A DNA stretch of 64,000 bases from Albidovulum sp. (GTDB lineage: Bacteria; Pseudomonadota; Alphaproteobacteria; Rhodobacterales; Rhodobacteraceae). The stretch's first letter is position 1; each line of letters begins with the position of its first letter. Below are positions 34,122 through 42,696 of the stretch, one piece after another. Location of the stretch: NCBI GenBank assembly GCA_030837785.1, contig JAUQYA010000023.1, positions 168,795 through 232,794 on the forward strand, read 5' to 3'. Below the pieces are notes generated by a model. The model saw nothing but the letters and a program-made list of their open reading frames with translations, was not told where the DNA came from and did no database searches. The position numbers and the translations under genes were made by a program.

Positions 34122-34172
34122 GCATCCTTTCGCAGGTGCAGAAAAGGCATGGCCCACGCCCGTCTGGCCGGC

Positions 34173-34199
34173 GTCGGTTTTTTGTCGGTTTTTTGTCGG
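34173..34199. repeat. GTCGG-T6 tandem direct repeat
   Basis: GTCGG repeated three times, separated by two runs of exactly six T (period 11 bases, about one helical turn), in the mcl1/epimerase divergent region. Phased T-tracts can bend DNA, and the unit is prone to slippage. It is unusual in this GC-rich sequence. Confidence 0.7.
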
Positions 34200-34279
34200 C
34201 CATCCGTCCCGACACCCCGCCGCCGCTTGACCGACCCGGCCCGGGCGTGGAGAACCGGACGAAAGCGAAGGAGCCGACG

Positions 34280-35245
34280 ATGAGCCTGACCCTTTCGCGC
34301 GAAAGCTTCCCCCTGCGCGAGGTCTTCACCATCTCGCGCGGATCGAAGACCGAGGCGCAGGTGCTGACCGTGGCCGTCACCCGCGAGGGCGTCACCGGGC
34401 GGGGCGAGTGCGTGCCCTATGCGCGCTACGGCGAAAGCCTCGACAGCGTGGCGGATGCCATCGCCTCGCTGCCCGGGGATGTCACCCGCGAGATGCTGCC
34501 GGGGCTGCTGCCCGCCGGCGCCGCGCGCAACGCGGTCGACTGCGCGCTCTGGGACCGGGAGGCGAAGCGGGCGGGCGTCCCGGTGTGGCAACTGGCGGGC
34601 CTGGCCGCGCCGAAGCCGCTCGTCACCTGCTACACGCTGTCGCTCGACACGGCCGAGCGGATGCGGGCGGCGGCGGCGCGGGCGGCGGACCGGCCGATCC
34701 TGAAGATCAAGCTCGGCAGCGAGGACGACATGGCCCGGCTGGAGGCGGTGCGCGAGGGCGCACCGAAGGCCCGTATCGTCGTCGATGCGAACGAGGGCTG
34801 GACCGCCGAGGTCTATGCCGCGCTCGCCCCGCATCTGAAGCGCCTCGGCGTGGTGCTGGTGGAACAGCCGCTGCCGGCGGGCGCCGACGGGATGCTGGCC
34901 GGGATCGCGCGCCCGGTGCCGGTCTGCGCCGACGAGAGCTGTCACGACCGCGCCTCGCTGGCCGGGCTCGCGGGCCGCTACGACATGGTCAACATCAAGC
35001 TCGACAAGGCCGGCGGGCTGACCGAGGCGCTGGCCCTGCGCGACGCCGCGCGGGCTTCGGGCTTCGGGGTGATGGTCGGCTGCATGGTCGCCTCCTCGCT
35101 GTCGATGGCACCGGCCTTCCTCGTGGCCCAGGGGGCGGCGGTGGCCGATCTCGACGGGCCGCTGATCCTCGCCCGGGACCGTGAGCCGCCGGTGCGCTAC
35201 GAGGGATCGGTGATGCAGGTGCCGGACCGGGCGCTCTGGGGCTGA
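34280..35245 (+). CDS. Dipeptide (L-Ala-D/L-Glu) epimerase
   Basis: 321-residue enolase-superfamily enzyme of the muconate-lactonizing subgroup. Catalytic lysines in ILKIKLG and NIKLDKAGGL, metal ligands in VVDANEGW, VLVEQPLPAG and ADESCHD. The family epimerises murein peptides such as L-Ala-D-Glu during cell-wall recycling; substrate could differ. AAGGAG at 34268-34273 supports the ATG. The next gene, a class IV aminotransferase also acting on D-amino acids, follows after 65 bases, consistent with a small D-amino-acid salvage unit. Confidence 0.9.
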   Translation: MSLTLSRESFPLREVFTISRGSKTEAQVLTVAVTREGVTGRGECVPYARYGESLDSVADAIASLPGDVTREMLPGLLPAGAARNAVDCALWDREAKRAGVPVWQLAGLAAPKPLVTCYTLSLDTAERMRAAAARAADRPILKIKLGSEDDMARLEAVREGAPKARIVVDANEGWTAEVYAALAPHLKRLGVVLVEQPLPAGADGMLAGIARPVPVCADESCHDRASLAGLAGRYDMVNIKLDKAGGLTEALALRDAARASGFGVMVGCMVASSLSMAPAFLVAQGAAVADLDGPLILARDREPPVRYEGSVMQVPDRALWG

Positions 35246-35310
35246 GGCCGGGGCTTGACGCGACGGCAGCGAGACCCGAAGAGACGGCAGCACCAGTCAG
35301 GAGACCGCTC

Positions 35311-36225
35311 ATGAGCCGCCCCGCCTCCCGCCCCGTCTCGCGCCCCGCCTCGCGCCCCGCCTCGCGCATCGTCCATGTCAACGGCGAGTATGTCCCCGAG
35401 GACGAGGCGAAGGTCTCGGTCTTCGACCGGGGTTTCCTGATGGCGGATGCAGTCTACGAGGTGACGAGCGTGCTCGGCGGCAGGCTCATCGACTTTCCCG
35501 GCCATGCGGCGCGGCTCGCCCGGTCGCTGGCCGAACTCGACATGGAAAGCCCGGTGACGGAGGCGGAGCTTCTGGCGATCCACCGCGAACTGGTCCGGCT
35601 GAACGGGATCGACGAGGGGCTCGTCTACCTCCAGATCAGCCGCGGCAATCCCGGAGACCGGGACTTCGCCTTTCCCGATCCTGCTGCGGTGAGGGGGACG
35701 GTCGTGCTCTTCACCCAGTCGAAGCCGGGGCTGGCCGACAACCCGGCGGCGAAGGCAGGGATCAGGGTCATCTCGATCCCCGATATCCGCTGGGGGCGGC
35801 GCGACATCAAGACGGTGCAGCTTCTCTATCCCTCGATGGGCAAGATGATGGCGAAGAGGGCGGGGGCCGATGATGCCTGGTTCACCGAGAAGGGCGGCGT
35901 GGTGACGGAGGGCACATCGAACAACGCCTGGATCGTCACCGGCGGGCGGATCGTCACCCGCCAGTTGTCGGATGACATCCTGCACGGGATCACCCGCGCC
36001 GCGGTCCTGCGCCTTGCCCGCGAGGCGCAGATGGCGGTGGAGGAACGGCCCTTCACCGTGGCGGAGGCGAAGGCGGCGGACGAGGCCTTCATCACCTCGG
36101 CCTCGGCCTTCGTGCTGCCGGTGGTGGAGATCGACGGCGCACCGGTCGGGGCCGGACGGCCGGGGCCGGTGGCGACGCGGCTGCGCGAGATCTATCTGGA
36201 GGAAAGCCGCAGGGCGGCGATCTGA
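35311..36225 (+). CDS. D-amino-acid aminotransferase-like (class IV) with repeat N-terminus
   Basis: 304-residue PLP aminotransferase. FDRGFLMADAVYEV, GRRDIKTVQLL with the PLP lysine, and TEGTSNNAWIV are the fold-type IV signatures, closest to D-alanine transaminase (D-Ala + 2-oxoglutarate to pyruvate + D-Glu). The first 19 residues are an extension of four SRPx units encoded by four 12-base repeats (35317-35364). AGGAG eight bases before the ATG shows the extension is translated. No other start exists between it and the core. Confidence 0.9.
   Translation: MSRPASRPVSRPASRPASRIVHVNGEYVPEDEAKVSVFDRGFLMADAVYEVTSVLGGRLIDFPGHAARLARSLAELDMESPVTEAELLAIHRELVRLNGIDEGLVYLQISRGNPGDRDFAFPDPAAVRGTVVLFTQSKPGLADNPAAKAGIRVISIPDIRWGRRDIKTVQLLYPSMGKMMAKRAGADDAWFTEKGGVVTEGTSNNAWIVTGGRIVTRQLSDDILHGITRAAVLRLAREAQMAVEERPFTVAEAKAADEAFITSASAFVLPVVEIDGAPVGAGRPGPVATRLREIYLEESRRAAI
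35317..35364 (+). repeat. Four 12-base tandem repeats at start of aminotransferase gene
   Basis: Unit CGCCCCGCCTCG; copies three and four are identical, copies one and two differ at one base each. The length is a multiple of three, so changes in copy number keep the frame and alter only the SRPA tail. Confidence 0.9.
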
Positions 36226-36235
36226 CCCCGGTGGG

Positions 36236-36886
36236 TCAGGCCGTCTGCACGAGATGGACGGTGACGGCGGCGTAGAAGACGCCGCTCGCCGCCAGCACGA
36301 AGGCGTGCCAGATCGTGTAGTGGAACGGCAGCCGTTCCCAGAGGTAGAAGACGACGCCCACAGTATAGAGCAGGCCCCCGGTGACGATGAGCACGAGGAC
36401 CGGGCCGGAGAGCGTGGCGAGGAAGCTGCCGCCGGCTGCGAGGCCGGCCCAGCCCATGCCGAGGTAGAGCGCGAGCGTCAGCGGGCGGAAGCGGTCGGGC
36501 GAGGCGAGCTTGAGCCCGACGCCCGCCAGCGCCGCGCCCCAGAGCCCGGCGAGAAGCCAGAGCCCCTGGCCGGTGAGCAGCGTGAAGGGCGTGTAGGTGC
36601 CGGCGATCTTGAGGTAGATCGCCGAATGGTCGAGGCGCTTGAGAAGCCACGACCAGCCCGGCTGGGGCGCCATGTTGTAGAGCGCCGAGCAGAGGATCAT
36701 GGCGAGGAGGGCGGCGCCGTAGACCGAGACGGCGAGGACGCCGGTGAGGTCGCCACGGAGGAAGGCGGCCAGCGTGATCAGCACCGGCACGGCCGCGAGC
36801 ACGATGACGAGACCCGCGACATGGATCACCGCGTCCGAAAGGCGTTCGGAGCGGGAGTAGGTGGAGCGGGCGGCGATGAGCGTCAT
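36236..36886 (-). CDS. Hemolysin III / PAQR family membrane protein
   Basis: 216-residue protein with seven predicted helices. SALYNMAPQPGWSWLLKRLDHSAIYLKIAGTY-type motif (seen as SALYN, RLDHSAIYL and GTYTPF) and the late HYTIWHAFV match the hemolysin III (YqfA/PAQR) family. Conserved His and Asp form a zinc site in adiponectin-receptor relatives, hinting at hydrolase activity on lipid amides. ATG at 36886 chosen over an upstream one without similarity. Converges with the aminotransferase gene, 10 bases apart. Confidence 0.92.
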   Translation of the reverse strand: MTLIAARSTYSRSERLSDAVIHVAGLVIVLAAVPVLITLAAFLRGDLTGVLAVSVYGAALLAMILCSALYNMAPQPGWSWLLKRLDHSAIYLKIAGTYTPFTLLTGQGLWLLAGLWGAALAGVGLKLASPDRFRPLTLALYLGMGWAGLAAGGSFLATLSGPVLVLIVTGGLLYTVGVVFYLWERLPFHYTIWHAFVLAASGVFYAAVTVHLVQTA

Positions 36887-36948
36887 GGGACAAGGATAGC
36901 ACGGCGCCGCGGCCGGGGCGACAGGGCCGGGAGCGAGGCGACGCAAGG

Positions 36949-37596
36949 TCAGAGGCCGAGAAGGGCGGGCAGGTCGGCCATCGCGGCGAAGGGGCGGGCG
37001 CCTTCTGCCGCGAGCCGCGCGCCGTCATCCCGCGGGGCGTAGCCGAAGCAGGTCATGCCGGCGGCGCGCGCGGCGCGGGCGCCGGGCACGCTGTCCTCCA
37101 CCACCGCGCAGGCGGCCGGGGCCACGCCGAGAACCGCGGCGGCGTGGAGGTAGAGGTCGGGCGCGGGCTTCGGCCGGGCGACGTCGTGGCGGGAGAAGAT
37201 CCGGCCCCGGAGGCGGTCGTGGAGGCCGGGGTGCTGGCCAAGCGTGATCTCCATCTTGCGGTGCGGGCCGTTCGAGCCCACCGCATAGGGGATGCGGGCG
37301 GCGTCGAGCGTGTCGAGTACCCTCTCGATGCCGGGGATCAGGGCCGTGCCGAGGGCGAGGGCCGCGAACATCTCCTCGTAGATGCGGTCCACCCAGTCGG
37401 CCGGCAGGTCGGCGCCGAGGTGGCGCGCGGTCTCGGCGACGCCCGCCATCGTGCCGCCGAGGAAGAGCGCGTGGACCTCGCCCGCGTCGAAGGGCAGGCC
37501 GTGGCGGGTGAAGCTTTCCGCAATCACCCGGTCGGTCACGGGTTCGCTGTCGACCAGCACGCCGTCGCAGTCGAAGAGGACGGCGGCAGGCCTCAT
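36949..37596 (-). CDS. HAD-superfamily phosphatase (phosphoglucomutase-like)
   Basis: 215-residue haloacid-dehalogenase hydrolase. Motif I FDCDGVLVDSE, motif II VGSNGPHRKM, motif III KPAPD, motif IV VVEDSVPGARAARAAGM. The helical cap (about residues 16-85) fits the beta-phosphoglucomutase/phosphoglycolate phosphatase class; the substrate is not fixed. Its ATG overlaps the rsmD stop by four bases, so the two genes are co-translated. Confidence 0.93.
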   Translation of the reverse strand: MRPAAVLFDCDGVLVDSEPVTDRVIAESFTRHGLPFDAGEVHALFLGGTMAGVAETARHLGADLPADWVDRIYEEMFAALALGTALIPGIERVLDTLDAARIPYAVGSNGPHRKMEITLGQHPGLHDRLRGRIFSRHDVARPKPAPDLYLHAAAVLGVAPAACAVVEDSVPGARAARAAGMTCFGYAPRDDGARLAAEGARPFAAMADLPALLGL

Positions 37597-38156
37597 GCGG
37601 GCGCCCTGAGGAGCGTGACGGTGGTGTCGCCATAGCGGCGCCGGTCGAGAAGGGTGAAGCCCGCGGGCGGGAGGGGAGGCAGGCCCTCCTCCCAGACGAT
37701 GACCGCGCCGGGGGCGAGCCATTGCCCGGCGACGAGCGAGGCGAGGCTGCGTTCGCCGAGGCCCTTGCCGTAGGGCGGGTCGAGGAAAACGAGCGTATAG
37801 CCCGGCCCCCGGTTCGGGCCCATGCTGGTGGCGTCGCGCCGCCAGACGTCGGTGGCGCCCATCGCCTGCATCTTCTCGATGTTCTGGCGCAGGAGCGCGC
37901 GGGCGGCGGTGCCGTCGTCGACGAAGGCGACCCGGGCGGCGCCGCGGGAAAGCGCCTCGAGCCCGAGCGCGCCGGTGCCGGCGAAGAGGTCGAGTACGCG
38001 CGCGCCCTCCACCGGATTGCCGTGGGGGCCATTGGTGAGCAGGTTGAAGATCGCCTCGCGAACGCGGTCGGAGGTGGGACGCAGGTGCGCCGCGGCATCG
38101 CCCGCGCCGACCTCGGCGAGCTTCAGCCCGCGCCGCGTGCCGCCGATGATCCTCAC
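37593..38156 (-). CDS. rsmD: 16S rRNA (guanine966-N2)-methyltransferase
   Basis: 187 residues. RsmD methylates G966 of 16S rRNA in the small subunit. RIIGGTRRGLKL start, LRPTSDRVREAIFNLL, SAM motif LDLFAGTGALGLEALSRGA, and catalytic FLDPPYGKG are diagnostic. ATGA overlaps with the ferredoxin reductase gene upstream and the HAD gene downstream. Confidence 0.96.
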   Translation of the reverse strand: MRIIGGTRRGLKLAEVGAGDAAAHLRPTSDRVREAIFNLLTNGPHGNPVEGARVLDLFAGTGALGLEALSRGAARVAFVDDGTAARALLRQNIEKMQAMGATDVWRRDATSMGPNRGPGYTLVFLDPPYGKGLGERSLASLVAGQWLAPGAVIVWEEGLPPLPPAGFTLLDRRRYGDTTVTLLRAPA

Positions 38157-39361
38157 CTGAGAAGCGCCTTGAGGTCGGAGGCAGGGTCGGCGATCACCGC
38201 AGGCTCGGGCGAGCGGCCGGCCTCGATCAGCCGCTTGCCGATCATGTAGGCGCGGGCGTCGTTCATCGCGTCGAGCGCGAGGAGCGTGGTGCCCCGGTAA
38301 TACCAGATGCTGACGGCGTTGCCCTCGCCCGGACGGGTCACGATGCGGTCGTAGCCGGTGCCAAGCCCGGCGATCTGGAGCTTGACGTCATACTGGTCGG
38401 ACCAGAACCAGGGCTTCGCCCGGTAGGGGGTGTTCGCGCCGAGGATGTTGGCGGCCACCGCCTCGGCCTGGTCGATGGCGTTGCCGACGCTTTCGAGCCG
38501 GATGCGGCCGTCCCCGTGGGGGAAGGAGGCGCAGTCGCCCGCAGCCCAGACATGCGGCGCCGATGTGCGGCCCGTCGCGTCGGTGCGGATGCCGTTGTCG
38601 AGCGCGATCCCGGCGGCCTCGGCCAGTTCGGTATTGGGCAGGATGCCGATGCCGACGACGACGAGATCGGCGGCAAGTTCAGTGCCATCCGCCAGCACCG
38701 CGCCGGTGACCGCGCCCTCGCCGGTCAGGCGGGACAGGCCGGTGCCTTCGAGGATGTGCACGCCGTGGGCCTGGTGCAGGCGGCGGAAGAAATCCGCGGT
38801 CTCGGGGGCGGCGACGCGCTGGAGGATGCGCGGGGCGGCCTCGATCAGCGTCACCTCGAGCCCGAGCTTCGCCGCGACCGCCGCCGCCTCGAGCCCGATG
38901 TAGCCGCCGCCGACGACCACCGCGCGCGCGCCCTTGCGGAAGGCCGGCGCCATCCGGTCGACGTCGGCGAGGGTGCGGACGGTGAAGACGTTGGCCAGAT
39001 CGCCGCCGATCGCCGCCGGCAGGCGGCGGGGACGGGAACCGGTGGTGAGCGCGAGATCGTCCCAGGAAAGCGTCCCGCCGTCCGCGAGGCGGAGGGTGCG
39101 CGCGTCGGTGTCGATCGCCTCCACCCGGGTGGAAAGGCGCAGCGTCACGGCCTGTTCCTCCCAGAAGGAAGGCGCGCGGAGGTAGAGCCGTTCAAGCTCC
39201 ATCTCGCCGAGGAGATAGGCCTTGGAGAGCGGCGGGCGCTGGTAAGGTGGCTGCGGCTCCTCGCCAACCAGCGTGACCGCGCCGGCGTAGCCGAGAGCCC
39301 TGACTTTCGCGGCGAGCGAGGCGCCTGCCTGGCCCGCGCCGACGATGACGATCCCGCCCAT
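38153..39361 (-). CDS. FAD-dependent ferredoxin reductase-like oxidoreductase
   Basis: 402-residue NAD(P)H:ferredoxin reductase of the putidaredoxin-reductase type. FAD motif IVIVGAGQAGASLA at the start, YQRPPLSKAYL, NAD-binding VVVGGGYIGLEAAAVA near 150, and WAAGDCASF. A C-terminal reductase domain follows. Partner (a [2Fe-2S] ferredoxin or cytochrome P450) is not encoded nearby. ATG at 39361 begins exactly at the FAD motif; divergent from the peroxiredoxin gene. Confidence 0.92.
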   Translation of the reverse strand: MGGIVIVGAGQAGASLAAKVRALGYAGAVTLVGEEPQPPYQRPPLSKAYLLGEMELERLYLRAPSFWEEQAVTLRLSTRVEAIDTDARTLRLADGGTLSWDDLALTTGSRPRRLPAAIGGDLANVFTVRTLADVDRMAPAFRKGARAVVVGGGYIGLEAAAVAAKLGLEVTLIEAAPRILQRVAAPETADFFRRLHQAHGVHILEGTGLSRLTGEGAVTGAVLADGTELAADLVVVGIGILPNTELAEAAGIALDNGIRTDATGRTSAPHVWAAGDCASFPHGDGRIRLESVGNAIDQAEAVAANILGANTPYRAKPWFWSDQYDVKLQIAGLGTGYDRIVTRPGEGNAVSIWYYRGTTLLALDAMNDARAYMIGKRLIEAGRSPEPAVIADPASDLKALLR

Positions 39362-39440
39362 GTCACTTCCTCTCTGGTGGCCCGCGCGGCGGACCCTATA
39401 TCGTGGCGGCGGGAAAACGCAACGAGCGAGGATATTTGCG

Positions 39441-39926
39441 ATGGCGATCGAGACGGGGCAGCGCCTGCCCGGCGCGACGATGCTGAGGATGGGAGCGAAG
39501 GGGCCGGAGCCGGTCGATCTGGGCGCAAGGCTCAAGGGGCGCAAGGTGGTGCTGTTCGGATTGCCCGGCGCCTACACCGGCACTTGCTCCACCGTGCATC
39601 TGCCGAGCTTCATCCGCAGCGCCGAGAGGTTCCGCGCCAAGGGCGTGGACGAGATCATCTGCGTCGCCGTCAACGATCCCTTCGCGCTGAAGGCCTGGGG
39701 CGAGGCGACCGGGGCGACGCAGGCGGGCATCACCCTTCTGGGCGACAGCGCCGGGGCGTTCACGAAGGCGCTGGGCATGGCGTTCGACGCGCCCGCGATC
39801 GGGCTTTACGGCCGGTCGAACCGCTATGCCGCGATCGTCGAGGATGGCGTGGTGACGCATGTTCAGATCGACCGCCCCGGCGAGTGCAACATCTCCACCG
39901 GCGAGGCGCTGCTGGAGGCGGTCTGA
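39441..39926 (+). CDS. Peroxiredoxin (Prx5 / AhpC-TSA type)
   Basis: 161-residue peroxidase reducing hydrogen peroxide and organic peroxides. Peroxidatic Cys49 in LPGAYTGTCSTVHLPSF, followed by VNDPFALKAWG typical of the Prx5 group. Only one cysteine is in the active-site loop; a second near the C-terminus (RPGECNIS) may resolve it. GAGGAT precedes the ATG. Divergent from a ferredoxin reductase by 79 bases. Confidence 0.94.
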   Translation: MAIETGQRLPGATMLRMGAKGPEPVDLGARLKGRKVVLFGLPGAYTGTCSTVHLPSFIRSAERFRAKGVDEIICVAVNDPFALKAWGEATGATQAGITLLGDSAGAFTKALGMAFDAPAIGLYGRSNRYAAIVEDGVVTHVQIDRPGECNISTGEALLEAV

Positions 39927-40353
39927 GGGGCCGGGGCGGCCTTTCCCGCAGCGGGCGTCCGGGGCTAGCCCCAGCAAGGCGCACGGAACGCCCGTCGCGC
40001 CGCGCCGTGCGGTGACCGACCGTAGGCGGGCGCTGCCCTCCGCGCCTTGCGCGGCCCGCAGTTGCGGACTCGCCCCGCCCCGCCCCACCCGCCTCGCCCG
40101 GGCGACCAGCCCGGGCGGCGCCCGACCGCCCCCCGGGCGGGCGCACCGTGACCTCACCAGCAGAACGACGGCGGGAGTGGTGGCACCATGAAGCGCCCAG
40201 AACCTCTGTTCCTCAGCGCCTGCCCGCAGTCGGTCGCCGCCCTTCGCGCCCTGCCGCAATCCGGGCGGCGTCTGTCTGCCGGGCGCCGGCGGTCGGCCGC
40301 CGCCCCTGCGTCAGAGACCGGAACGCGTAGGTTCGTAAGCCGTCCCTCCCCGC
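39927..40353. other. 427-base intergenic region with repeat
   Basis: Non-coding stretch between convergent peroxiredoxin and phhB genes. It includes GC-rich inverted repeats and repeat copy A (about 40111-40250). A short open frame beginning with ATG at 40188 (MKRPEP...) exists within the repeat but is probably not a gene. Confidence 0.6.
40111..40250 (+). repeat. Intergenic repeat, copy A
   Basis: Begins with the palindromic CCGGGCGGCGCCCG core and contains ACCTCACCAG. From 40141 it aligns without gaps to copy B (56249) for 110 bases, about 79 identical by my hand count. Placed downstream of the peroxiredoxin gene. Confidence 0.7.
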
Positions 40354-40743
40354 TCAGTCCCGGTCGGGGCCGCCGTCGCGGGCGTGAATCTCGCACAGGC
40401 AGGTCACCGGGGCGCCATGATCGGTCTGCACCTCGGCCTCTCCGGCGAGACGGTCCATGCGCAAGGCCAGCGTGAGGTCGAGGGCGGAAAGCCCGCCGCA
40501 GTCATGGGTGGTGAGCGTGGCGTCGACGGTGTTGTAGACGTTTGTCCATTCGGGGTGGTGGTTGAGCTTTTCGGCGGCCAGCGCGGCGCGCGACATGAAG
40601 CCCCAGGCCTCGGAAAAGCTTCGGAACTTCCAGATCTTGCGGATCGCGTCGCGGCCCTCGACGGCGCGCCAGCCGGTGGCGCCGAGCCGGCCGAGCGCGG
40701 CCTCGCGTTCGGGCCCCTGCGGCAGGAGTGCGGATTGGCTCAT
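40354..40743 (-). CDS. phhB: Pterin-4a-carbinolamine dehydratase
   Basis: 129 residues. Regenerates the pterin cofactor of aromatic amino acid hydroxylases by dehydrating 4a-hydroxytetrahydrobiopterin. Core motif AEKLNHHPEWTNVYNTVD holds the catalytic histidines; TTHDCGGLSALDL follows. It is longer than the usual 100 or so residues because of a 30-residue acidic C-terminal tail. AGGAGG precedes the ATG. No phenylalanine hydroxylase is in the window. Co-oriented with the GST gene 18 bases upstream. Confidence 0.93.
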   Translation of the reverse strand: MSQSALLPQGPEREAALGRLGATGWRAVEGRDAIRKIWKFRSFSEAWGFMSRAALAAEKLNHHPEWTNVYNTVDATLTTHDCGGLSALDLTLALRMDRLAGEAEVQTDHGAPVTCLCEIHARDGGPDRD

Positions 40744-40761
40744 GGCTTTCCTCCTTCGGGT

Positions 40762-41379
40762 TCAGCCCTCTTTCGGCGGCATCGCCGCGTTGTCGGCGTC
40801 GTTGGCGCGCTGGAGCGCGGGGCGGGCGCTGATCCTGTCCCAATAGGCCTGGAGCACCGGGCGCGGCTCGATCGTGCCGAACCTGAGGCCCCAGCCGATC
40901 TGCGAGCCGGTGGCGACGTCGGCGGCCGAGAAGGCATCGCCGGCGAGGTAGGGCGTGCGCGCGAGCTGCGTCTCCAGCGCGTCGAGCGTGGTGGCGAGCG
41001 AACCGAAGCCCACCATCCGGCGCCGGTCCTCCGGCACCTCGAGCCCAAGCGCCCTGAGGATCACCGCGGCCTCGAAGGGCCCCGCGCCGAAGAAGAGCCA
41101 GCGGTAATAGGCGGCGCGGTCGGCAGGGGCGAGCCCGGCATCGGGGAAGGCATCGGCGAGATAGGCGCAGATCGCCGCGTATTCGGTAACGACGCGCGGC
41201 CCGTGCACCAGTGCGGGAACCTTGCCCATCGGGTTGATCGCGAGATATTCCGGCGCCTTCATCGCGGGTCCGTAGTCGAGATAGCGCACCTCGTAGGGCC
41301 GGCCGATCTCTTCCAGCATCCAGCGGGCGATGCGGCCGCGCGACATCGGGTTGGAATAGAGGATGAGCGAGTCGGTCAT
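40762..41379 (-). CDS. Glutathione S-transferase family protein
   Basis: 205 residues. N-terminal thioredoxin-like domain with SNPMSRGRIARWMLEE (active-site Ser or Cys region), INPMGKVPALV (cis-Pro) and a helical C-terminal domain with FSAADVATG. Substrate and class are unclear (beta- or theta-like). AGGAG lies before the ATG. Likely an operon with phhB. Confidence 0.92.
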   Translation of the reverse strand: MTDSLILYSNPMSRGRIARWMLEEIGRPYEVRYLDYGPAMKAPEYLAINPMGKVPALVHGPRVVTEYAAICAYLADAFPDAGLAPADRAAYYRWLFFGAGPFEAAVILRALGLEVPEDRRRMVGFGSLATTLDALETQLARTPYLAGDAFSAADVATGSQIGWGLRFGTIEPRPVLQAYWDRISARPALQRANDADNAAMPPKEG

Positions 41380-41471
41380 CGGTTTCTCCTGACTTTCGCC
41401 GATTGTCGGGGCGTCGGGGGCGAGTTTCAATGCCCGGGCGGGGTATTCGGGCGGGGTATTTGGGGCGGGGA

Positions 41472-42653
41472 TCAGTCCTGCGGCGCGGCCTTGCGGAAGG
41501 GGCCGTAGTCGGTCAGGACCTCGATCTCCTGCCCCACCGCCCGTGCCTCGGCCTCGAGGAAGCGGGCGACGGCGGCGCGGAACGAGGGGTCGGCGATCCA
41601 GTGCAGCGAATGCGTCTGGCATGGCAGGTAGCCGCGGGCAAGCTTGTGTTCGCCCTGGGCGCCCGCCTCGACGCGCGACAGCCCGGTGGCGATGGCGTGG
41701 TCGATGGCCTGGTAATAGCAGCATTCGAAATGCAGGAAGGGGTGATCCTCCACCGCGCCCCAGTAGCGGCCGAAAAGCGTCTCGCGGCCGATGAGGTTCA
41801 GCGCCCCCGCGACCGGCCGCCCATGCCGTTCGGCGAGGACCAGGAGCACGTCGTCGCGCATCGTCTCGTGGAGGATGTCGAAGAAGGCGCGGGTCAGGTA
41901 GGGCCTGCCCCATTTGCGGCTGCCGGTGTCCTGGTAGAAGGTCCAGAACGCCTCCCAGTGGCGGGGCTCGATCTCGGCGCCGGAAAGCCGGCGGATGGTG
42001 CCGCCGAAGCCCTGCGCCGCCGCGCGTTCCTTGCGGATCGCCTTGCGCTTGCGCGAGGAGAGCCGGGTGAGGAAGGCGTCGAAACCGGCGTAGCCCTGGT
42101 TCACCCAGTGGAACTGCTGGGAGACGCGGGCCATCAGGCCCTGGGCGGCGCCGGCCGCGGCCTCCTCGGCCGTGCAGAAGGTGACATGGGCCGAGGAAAG
42201 CCGGTTGTCGGCGGCAATCTGAACCATCGCCCGGATCAGCGCGGCGCGGCCCGGTGCCTCCCATCCGGGCGCCGTCAGGAACCGCCGGCCGCTGACCGGG
42301 GTGAAGGGCACGGCCGACTGGAGCTTGGGGTAGTAGCGCCGGCCGGCGCGTTCCCAGGCCTCGGCCCAGGAGAAGTCGAAGATGTATTCGCCCTGGCTGT
42401 GGCTTTTCACATAGAGCGGCATCACGGCGACCGGCGTGCCCGATGCCCGGACGACGAGATGGTGCGGCTGCCAGCCGGTACCGCGGCCGACCGAGCCCGA
42501 GCGTTCCAGCGCGGCAAGGAAGCGGTGGGTGGTGAAGGGATCGGCCGGGCGGCCCCCTTCCGCCGCCTCGGGGCAGGCACAGGCGTCCCACTCGGCCGCG
42601 GCGATGTCGCCGAGGCCGGCCAGCGCGGTCACTTCGAGGGCGATGTCGTCCAT
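41472..42653 (-). CDS. FemAB/DUF482-type N-acyltransferase (GNAT fold)
   Basis: 393-residue protein of the FemAB-like DUF482 group: duplicated GNAT domains. Start DPFTTHRFLAALERSGSVGRG, GEYIFDFSWAEAWER, and FLTRLSSRKRKAIRKERA with ETLFGRYWG are characteristic. Relatives transfer amino acids or acyl groups to peptidoglycan or small molecules; function here unproven. Located 43 bases downstream of the GDPD gene on the same strand; a RidA-GDPD-DUF482 set appears conserved in this family as I recall. Confidence 0.9.
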   Translation of the reverse strand: MDDIALEVTALAGLGDIAAAEWDACACPEAAEGGRPADPFTTHRFLAALERSGSVGRGTGWQPHHLVVRASGTPVAVMPLYVKSHSQGEYIFDFSWAEAWERAGRRYYPKLQSAVPFTPVSGRRFLTAPGWEAPGRAALIRAMVQIAADNRLSSAHVTFCTAEEAAAGAAQGLMARVSQQFHWVNQGYAGFDAFLTRLSSRKRKAIRKERAAAQGFGGTIRRLSGAEIEPRHWEAFWTFYQDTGSRKWGRPYLTRAFFDILHETMRDDVLLVLAERHGRPVAGALNLIGRETLFGRYWGAVEDHPFLHFECCYYQAIDHAIATGLSRVEAGAQGEHKLARGYLPCQTHSLHWIADPSFRAAVARFLEAEARAVGQEIEVLTDYGPFRKAAPQD

Positions 42654-42696
42654 TGCGCGGTCCTTGCCCGGAGATGGGGGCGGGGGGCGGGGCGCG

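Noticed and set aside
40188..40330. Small protein MKRPEP... inside the intergenic repeat
   Set aside because: No ribosome-binding site and no convincing downstream conservation with copy B, where the matching frame ends early.
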